The notes below the pieces were generated by a model that was not told where the DNA came from, did no database searches, and saw only the letters and a program-made list of their open reading frames with translations. Made by a program: the position numbers and the translations under genes. A stretch of 5,734 nt of DNA from Phycisphaerae bacterium (GTDB lineage Bacteria > Planctomycetota > Phycisphaerae > Sedimentisphaerales > SG8-4). Of this stretch, positions 1-4,037 are shown piece after piece. The stretch's first letter is position 1; each line of letters starts with the position of its first letter. The stretch is taken from NCBI GenBank assembly GCA_030614945.1, contig JAUXAH010000131.1, positions 1 through 5,734 on the forward strand. Direction: 5' to 3'.

Positions 1-2
1 TT

Positions 3-15
3 CCCGCAAAGCGGG
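3..15. other. Small hairpin at the left edge
   Basis: Arms CCCGC (3-7) and GCGGG (11-15) pair perfectly around an AAA loop. No T-run follows on the + strand, so it is not a classical intrinsic terminator as seen here. It may be the tail of a larger structure cut by the window edge, or a short REP-like palindrome. Confidence 0.3.
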
Positions 16-50
16 GTTCCCTGTTGTTGCAAAATCTAATGAGAAATCCC

Positions 51-79
51 TTGCTTTAAGATGTGTTTTTGGTTAGAAT
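51..79 (+). promoter_or_regulatory. Possible sigma70-type promoter for the DUF1573 gene
   Basis: TTGCTT (51-56) and TAGAAT (74-79) are separated by exactly 17 bases. The -10 box matches TATAAT at 5 of 6 positions, but the -35 box matches TTGACA at only 3 of 6. The predicted transcript would have a leader of about 50 bases before ATG 136. Such matches are common by chance in an AT-rich leader, so this is only a candidate. Confidence 0.28.
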
Positions 80-135
80 AGGGGTTCCTTGTTAGCCGAA
101 AACTATATATCACAGTTTGATTTGGAGCTAAGAAT

Positions 136-1296
136 ATGAAACGTAATTGCTTGATTTTAGCCGCTTTTGTTGTGGGTTGTCTTTTGCTCTTACAAGCTGG
201 CTGTCAAGAAGAGGCCAAGGCGCCGGAAGAGTCTAAGACTGTATTGCCATCGCCCAACGAGGCGGTGATTAGACCGAAGATAGTTAAAACTACACCTGAT
301 GCCGGTAAACCCAGCCCCTCCGAGGGGCGGGGTAAACCGGGGCCAAAAATTACGTTTGAAAAAGTGATTCACGATTTCGGCGAAATCGGTCCGAAGTCAT
401 CCAACTCGTGTGAGTTCAAATTTACGAATACCGGGGACGGCTTGTTGAAAATCGGGAAAATCAAGACCTGTTGCGGCTTCACGGCGAAGTTAAAAGGGAA
501 CAAGAAAGACTATGCACCAAGGGAAAGCGGGACTGTGACAGTAACGTTTAATGCAGGCAGGTTTCGCGGCAGGTTAACGAGACATATGTATGTGAACAAC
601 AACGATAAGGCAAGGCCCAGGGTTAGACTGACGGTAAAGGCCAAGATTGTGCCGAAAGTCAGTTATCAGCCGGAGAGACTGAACCTTTCGCTTAAGGATG
701 CAAATGCCGGCTGTCCGAAGATTACGCTTACCAGTCGTGACAATCAGCCGTTTGCGATAACGCAGTTCAAATCGACTGCCAATTCCATAACCGCAGATTT
801 TGAACCTTCGGTGAAAAAGACGAAGTTTGTTCTTGAAGCCAAGGTTGATATGGAAAAACTGCGAAGAAGTTTGAACGGGAGTATCAGCATCAGCCTGACT
901 CATCCTCAATGCCGTACGGTTACTATCCCCTTTAACACGCGGCCAAGATTTAAAATTACCCCCCTGTCGATTATCGTTCTGCGTGCTGAGCCGCGAAAGC
1001 CGACGAAAAGGAAGGTCTGGATATTCAACAACTATGGTGAGGATTTCGAGATTGAGTCGGCGTCATCGCAAAAAAAAGGTATTATAAAGGTTTTGAGTCA
1101 GGAGAAAGTTCGCAGTGGTTATCAGTTCGAAGTAGAGATAACGCCGCCGGCTGCCGAAGGGAAAAAAAAGCTTTTCACGGATGTGTTTTTTGTGAATATA
1201 AAAGGCGGCGAGAGATTGCAAATTAGCTGTCGCGGGTTCTATGATTCAAGAGGGACACCCAAACGGGATAAAGGGCGTTTGGTGCCCCCAAGATAA
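136..1296 (+). CDS. Exported DUF1573 domain protein, probable lipoprotein
   Basis: The product has 386 residues. GGAG (124-127) lies 8 bases before ATG 136 and supports this start. The N-terminus MKRN is followed by a hydrophobic stretch (about 6-20) ending LLLLQAGC, so Cys23 is a likely lipidation site; Gln at -3 departs from the usual lipobox, and ordinary signal-peptidase cleavage is possible. A Lys/Pro-rich linker (24-70) follows. Residues about 72-172 match the DUF1573 (Ig-like, ASPM/SPD-2/Hydin-related) pattern: ITFEKVIHDFGEIG, then FKFTNTGDGLLKI, a cysteine pair (CCGF, 112-115), a Pro/Gly turn and VNNND before a last strand. The usual CGC-type motif is altered to CCG. Residues 173-386 are beta-rich, probably one or two more Ig-like domains (FKITPLSIIV, RKVWIFNNYGEDFEI), with a basic tail. 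The family is common in Planctomycetota and Bacteroidota and its molecular role is unknown; envelope binding or scaffolding is inference. A cytochrome gene follows 64 bases downstream, probably in the same transcript. Confidence 0.88.
   Translation: MKRNCLILAAFVVGCLLLLQAGCQEEAKAPEESKTVLPSPNEAVIRPKIVKTTPDAGKPSPSEGRGKPGPKITFEKVIHDFGEIGPKSSNSCEFKFTNTGDGLLKIGKIKTCCGFTAKLKGNKKDYAPRESGTVTVTFNAGRFRGRLTRHMYVNNNDKARPRVRLTVKAKIVPKVSYQPERLNLSLKDANAGCPKITLTSRDNQPFAITQFKSTANSITADFEPSVKKTKFVLEAKVDMEKLRRSLNGSISISLTHPQCRTVTIPFNTRPRFKITPLSIIVLRAEPRKPTKRKVWIFNNYGEDFEIESASSQKKGIIKVLSQEKVRSGYQFEVEITPPAAEGKKKLFTDVFFVNIKGGERLQISCRGFYDSRGTPKRDKGRLVPPR
304..338. repeat. Palindrome flanked by 8-bp direct repeats, inside the DUF1573 gene
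   Basis: Two perfect copies of GGTAAACC (304-311 and 331-338) flank 19 bases containing a hairpin: GCCCCT (314-319), loop CCG, AGGGGC (323-328). The repeat unit is 27 bases, or nine codons, so the frame is kept and the peptide GKP is duplicated around SPSEGR in the linker after the signal peptide. The layout resembles a small palindromic element with a target-site duplication. Local slippage in GC-rich linker DNA could also produce it. Confidence 0.5.
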
Positions 1297-1311
1297 GCAG
1301 AAGTGTCGTCC

Positions 1312-1336
1312 CGCACTAATTGAGCTTATTGGTGCG
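1312..1336. other. Intergenic hairpin between the DUF1573 and cytochrome genes
   Basis: CGCACTAAT (1312-1320) pairs with ATTGGTGCG (1328-1336) through nine pairs including one G-T wobble, with a 7-base loop. No T-run follows, so it is unlikely to end transcription by itself. It could serve as a processing or stability element within a two-gene transcript. Confidence 0.4.
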
Positions 1337-1360
1337 TGGTAAAAGCTGACCAAGGGTATA

Positions 1361-2689
1361 ATGCGATTAGTAACTTGCATTTGTGTGTTGTTGGCGGTGG
1401 GGGCCTCGTGCATACCGGATGAGTCAACGAAACCGTCGGTAAAATCGGTCCATAAAACCGATGTGCTTACGGTTTTTCTAACGGGCAACGAGCTTGGAGC
1501 ATTGAGGCCGTGCGGCTGTTCCGGCGGACAGCTTGGGGGTTTTGACAGGCGCTCGGCGGTCTTCAACAGCGTGCCCGGAGAAAGAAGGTTGATTGTCGAT
1601 ACGGGCCGGTTTGTAGAAGGTGACAGCGAGCAGGATTTAATCAAGTTCGATATAATAATTCAGGCGTTTAGCCGGCTTGATTATGATTTGGTTAATCTGG
1701 CGGAAAAGGACATCGAAATAGTCGAAAATCTTGGACTGCTGGACAGTATTGGCTCGGTTTTTAACATTATAAGTTCTCACAGGCCGGCCGATGTGAATGT
1801 GCCGGCAAAATTTACGAAACAGTTGTCACTGAAAGATAAGACTGTAGCCGTGACAGTTGCGGCCTTTGACGCAAAATCCGGCCAGATAGAGCGAATCAGT
1901 GAACTTTTTACTGCTCACCCCAATCTGCAAACGGTTGACATCCTCATATTAAACCGGTGTGATGCCGGCATTATTGGTTCCATTGCGGAGAGTGGGATTG
2001 TAGATTGTCTGGTTTGCCCTGCTGAATCTGATGAGGCAATGGTAATTAGTGACCCAGATGAAAGGCCCCTGGTTATATCAGCAGGGCGGTACGGTAAATA
2101 TGTGGGCAAGTTACAGATAAGAGCCGGTGAAGCGGGGGACAAACTAAATCTTAGTTTTTTGCCCGTACCGCTTACAGAGGATTTGCTGCCGGATAAGTCT
2201 CTTGTTGAGTTGTACAAAGAGTACCAACAGCTTGTTAAGGAGGCCAATCTTCTGGAGAAGCATCCGCGTTTTGTTTTGCCGAATGGTTTGGAATATACCG
2301 GCTCGGAATCCTGTAAGCCCTGTCACGAGTACGAATATGAAAAATGGAGCAACAGGGCCCACGCGCACGCTTATGCGACGCTTGAAAGAGCTGGCAGCCA
2401 GTTCGACCCGGAGTGTGTCGTCTGTCATGTTGTTGGTATGGAATATGTAAGCGGCTTTGTTTCGGGCCAGATATCCGGCTATTTGAAAAATGTCGGCTGC
2501 GAAAGCTGCCACGGTCCGGGCTCGGAACATATCAGAACTCTGGGCAAGGTGAAAACCACCGGGCCGAAGTTGCATTGTGCTGATTGCCATACGCCTGAGA
2601 CAAGCGGCGACTATGGCGGAAACGAAGAGCTTTATTTTGAAAAAATAATTCATTGGATGGAACCAAATGCCGGCGGCGATGTCAAATAA
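1361..2689 (+). CDS. Exported tetraheme cytochrome c with degenerate metallophosphatase-like N-terminal half
   Basis: The product has 442 residues. ATG 1361 follows AAGGG (1352-1356) with a short 4-base spacer. The N-terminus MRLVTCICVLLAVGASC is a short signal sequence and Cys17 fits a permissive lipobox, so an envelope lipoprotein is likely. Residues about 35-270 resemble the 5'-nucleotidase/UshA-like metallophosphatase fold: FLTGNELGALRPCGC, QLGGFDRR, LIVDTG (78-82), DYDLVNLAEKD and ISAGRYGKYVGKLQI. The DxH and GNHD/H-type metal ligands of active enzymes are missing, so catalysis is doubtful; the PCGC motif (50-53) is kept, as in related cytochrome fusions. After a helical stretch (277-300), residues 310-442 form a cytochrome c554-like domain with four CXXCH heme sites: 318-322, 352-356, 380-384 and 406-410. 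Extra histidines (334, 336, 390, 431) are candidate distal ligands. Periplasmic or surface electron transfer is expected from the hemes; partner and substrate are unknown. Heme attachment would need a cytochrome c maturation system encoded elsewhere. Confidence 0.88.
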   Translation: MRLVTCICVLLAVGASCIPDESTKPSVKSVHKTDVLTVFLTGNELGALRPCGCSGGQLGGFDRRSAVFNSVPGERRLIVDTGRFVEGDSEQDLIKFDIIIQAFSRLDYDLVNLAEKDIEIVENLGLLDSIGSVFNIISSHRPADVNVPAKFTKQLSLKDKTVAVTVAAFDAKSGQIERISELFTAHPNLQTVDILILNRCDAGIIGSIAESGIVDCLVCPAESDEAMVISDPDERPLVISAGRYGKYVGKLQIRAGEAGDKLNLSFLPVPLTEDLLPDKSLVELYKEYQQLVKEANLLEKHPRFVLPNGLEYTGSESCKPCHEYEYEKWSNRAHAHAYATLERAGSQFDPECVVCHVVGMEYVSGFVSGQISGYLKNVGCESCHGPGSEHIRTLGKVKTTGPKLHCADCHTPETSGDYGGNEELYFEKIIHWMEPNAGGDVK

Positions 2690-2690
2690 A

Positions 2691-2739
2691 ATAGTGGATA
2701 GTGAAGCGTAAACCGAAATACGGGATACGAAATATGATA
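2691..2739. repeat. Degenerate heptamer tandem array (seven 7-base units)
   Basis: Starting just after the cytochrome stop codon, the sequence divides into seven consecutive 7-base units. The first two are ATAGTGG and ATAGTGA (6 of 7 identical); units 5 and 6 are TACGGGA and TACGAAA. Units 3 and 4 and the last (TATGATA) are diverged forms agreeing with TACGAAA at 4-5 of 7 positions. This resembles the short tandemly repeated heptamer arrays known from cyanobacterial and some other genomes. The array contains the in-frame GTG at 2701 and reaches ATG 2734, which argues that translation of the next gene does not begin at 2701. Confidence 0.55.
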
Positions 2740-3711
2740 AAGACATTGCGAATAACAAGTGTAGCAGCAGTAGCTTTGGCTGTTGTTTTTTTTGCTTTTT
2801 CTGCGGTTTTTGGTGTTCGCGGCGGACAGAGCGAGCGATTTTTGAATTCCAGCGTGATAGAGAAGTTTAACAAGCTCAGGGGCCGAAGAAGCACAAAGGG
2901 CCGAAGGGATGTATCGCCGCTTGTAAAGCAGGCGGAGGTGTTTGCGGGGATAATCAATCCGCCGAAACCGGAGAAGCCGAGGATAACTACTCCAGGGATT
3001 CGCCCGACGCCGATTGTTACACCCCGGCCTGATGTAGTTACAGCTAAATTTACGCTTATCGGCATCAGTTATTATGCGTCACATCCGGAGCTGTCGCTGG
3101 TATTGATTGACGAGGTGGGCAAGGGCTTGCACTGGGTCAGACAATCCGGCAAGGTGGGTCATTTAATCATTGAGGAGGTAAAAGCCGGGCTTGTAGTTGT
3201 TCGAGACGGCCAAAGGACTTTCGAGCTTGCGCCGCGGCGCCCGGAAAAAAGAAGTCTTCTAAAAGGTGCAGCATCATCCGCCAGAACCGGTCCCAAACCC
3301 ACTTTACCGTCGTCAATCGGCCCCGAAGCCACTTCGATCCGGCAAGTTGCCGGACCAGCTAAAGCTGCTTCCAGCACTATAAGCAGAAGGCCTCCAAGTA
3401 GTAGGCCTCCGCGGGTGAGCGCTGAAGAAAGCGCGGCGATGGAAAAACTCATGAGCAAGCTGAAAGCCGTGCGGGAAGGTGCGCAATCTGACAAAGCCGG
3501 TTCGAGACGCAGCGAAGAAGATATCGCGGCGCTGATGGGAAAACTTCTTTACGATTTTAAATCTACGCGCATAAGCGCCGAAGAGGCGAAGAGACTGGAC
3601 CGTTTGGGCGAAGAGTTGAAGGACGTTCGCCAGGACCCGAATCGCCCCCGGAGCCGGAAAATTGAAAGGCCCCAAAGGTCGCGGGAGCCGAACAGTCCGG
3701 CCAAGAAATAA
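2734..3711 (+). CDS. GspC/PilP-like HR-domain inner-membrane protein of a type II secretion (or type IV pilus) apparatus
   Basis: From ATG 2734 the product has 325 residues; an in-frame GTG at 2701 would give 336. I prefer the ATG: a weak GGGA (2722-2725) lies 8 bases upstream, whereas the GTG has no site and sits in a heptamer repeat. A short basic N-terminus (MIKTLR) precedes one membrane segment (about 7-28), giving a cytoplasmic N-terminus and periplasmic body. A Pro-rich linker (79-100) leads to an HR-type domain (about 102-167): AKFTLIGISYY, LSLVLIDEVGKG, GKVGHLIIEEV, AGLVVVRDGQRTFEL. This is the GspC/PilP beta-fold that links the inner-membrane platform to the secretin N0 domain. A Ser/Pro/Arg linker (about 178-228) and a charged helical region with three SxEE-type repeats beginning near 229, 260 and 281 follow, then a basic tail. 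No PDZ domain is present, which GspC often has; the helical C-terminus may replace it. A secretin gene follows 326 bases downstream and supports the assignment. Confidence 0.7.
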   Translation: MIKTLRITSVAAVALAVVFFAFSAVFGVRGGQSERFLNSSVIEKFNKLRGRRSTKGRRDVSPLVKQAEVFAGIINPPKPEKPRITTPGIRPTPIVTPRPDVVTAKFTLIGISYYASHPELSLVLIDEVGKGLHWVRQSGKVGHLIIEEVKAGLVVVRDGQRTFELAPRRPEKRSLLKGAASSARTGPKPTLPSSIGPEATSIRQVAGPAKAASSTISRRPPSSRPPRVSAEESAAMEKLMSKLKAVREGAQSDKAGSRRSEEDIAALMGKLLYDFKSTRISAEEAKRLDRLGEELKDVRQDPNRPRSRKIERPQRSREPNSPAKK

Positions 3712-3752
3712 CGCCTACCCATTTAGTTTTGAGTCTGAGTCCTACATCCAAC

Positions 3753-3773
3753 CAATAGTCAATATTCAATTTG
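3753..3773. repeat. Short heptamer run (three units)
   Basis: Three adjacent 7-base units begin with CAAT: CAATAGT, then CAATATT, then a diverged third unit ending in TTTG. It has the same period as the array at 2691-2739 but a different unit. Three units is close to what AT-rich DNA can give by chance. Confidence 0.3.
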
Positions 3774-4022
3774 TTCTGGCGGCGGCCTCCGGGGGGTAAG
3801 TCTTCGGCTTTCTGCGATATTTGGATTCTGAAAAATTTGAGTGTAATTGGTCTATGTCCCTTTCGGCCAGGTCGATTTCTCTGCGTTTTTGGCGGTTTTT
3901 TCGCCTGAAAGGAGGAACTTTTGGTCGTTTTCTGTGTCTGATTAGTATAGGCGGTACCCGATGCCGTAGAGGTGCCGGGTCCGATAAATGCAAACCACAT
4001 TGTTGTTGAATTAGAGTTTCTC

Positions 4023-4028
4023 AGGAGG
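4023..4028 (+). promoter_or_regulatory. Strong Shine-Dalgarno site fixing the secretin start
   Basis: AGGAGG is followed by 9 bases and then ATG 4038. It is the best ribosome-binding site in the window. No other plausible in-frame start lies near the signal-peptide core, so this site sets the N-terminus even though that gives an unusually long n-region. Confidence 0.8.
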
Positions 4029-4037
4029 AGTAAGCTT

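Larger units (their letters stand above)
3712..4037. other. 326-base spacer before the secretin gene, no convincing gene
   Basis: No intrinsic terminator, tRNA or recognisable riboswitch was found. It holds a three-unit heptamer run (3753-3773), a GC-rich stretch (3779-3796), a T-rich stretch with a weak GGCG/CGCC hairpin (3891-3905), a strong Shine-Dalgarno-like AAAGGAGGA (3908-3916) with no good reading frame behind it, and a wobble-containing hairpin GGTACC/GGTGCC (3953-3958 with 3971-3976 approximately). The secretin Shine-Dalgarno is at the right end. A promoter for the secretin gene probably lies here, but no box pair stands out; TTGGTC (3921) and TAGTAT (3943) are a poor match with a 16-base spacer. 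Confidence 0.45.

Noticed and set aside
1297..1360. Intrinsic terminator between the first two genes
   Set aside because: The hairpin at 1312-1336 is moderate and has no T-run, so a classical terminator is not supported.
2701..2733. Upstream GTG start for the HR-domain gene
   Set aside because: It has no ribosome-binding site and sits in the heptamer array; ATG 2734 keeps the whole membrane segment. Not fully excluded.
2144..2758. 204-codon open frame on the - strand
   Set aside because: It lies opposite the four CXXCH heme motifs of the cytochrome gene, whose frame is clearly the real one.
3921..3941. Six-codon leader peptide behind AAAGGAGGA
   Set aside because: It needs a TTG start with only a 4-base spacer, and no attenuator structure follows.
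3563..4000. 145-codon open frame on the - strand
   Set aside because: It overlaps the end of the HR-domain gene, is Pro/Arg/Ser/Thr-rich without a motif, and looks like an antisense shadow extending into the spacer.
3821..4009. 62-codon open frame on the + strand in the spacer (TTG start, Arg/Ser-rich, ending in HCC)
   Set aside because: It has no ribosome-binding site at the TTG or at the internal ATG 3854, a composition typical of translated noncoding DNA, and no recognisable motif.
3775..4020. Possible cyclic-di-GMP riboswitch, suggested by GCCTCCGG and GCAAACCA-like pieces
   Set aside because: The pieces are in the wrong order and spacing for the GEMM-I fold, and the paired stems cannot be drawn.
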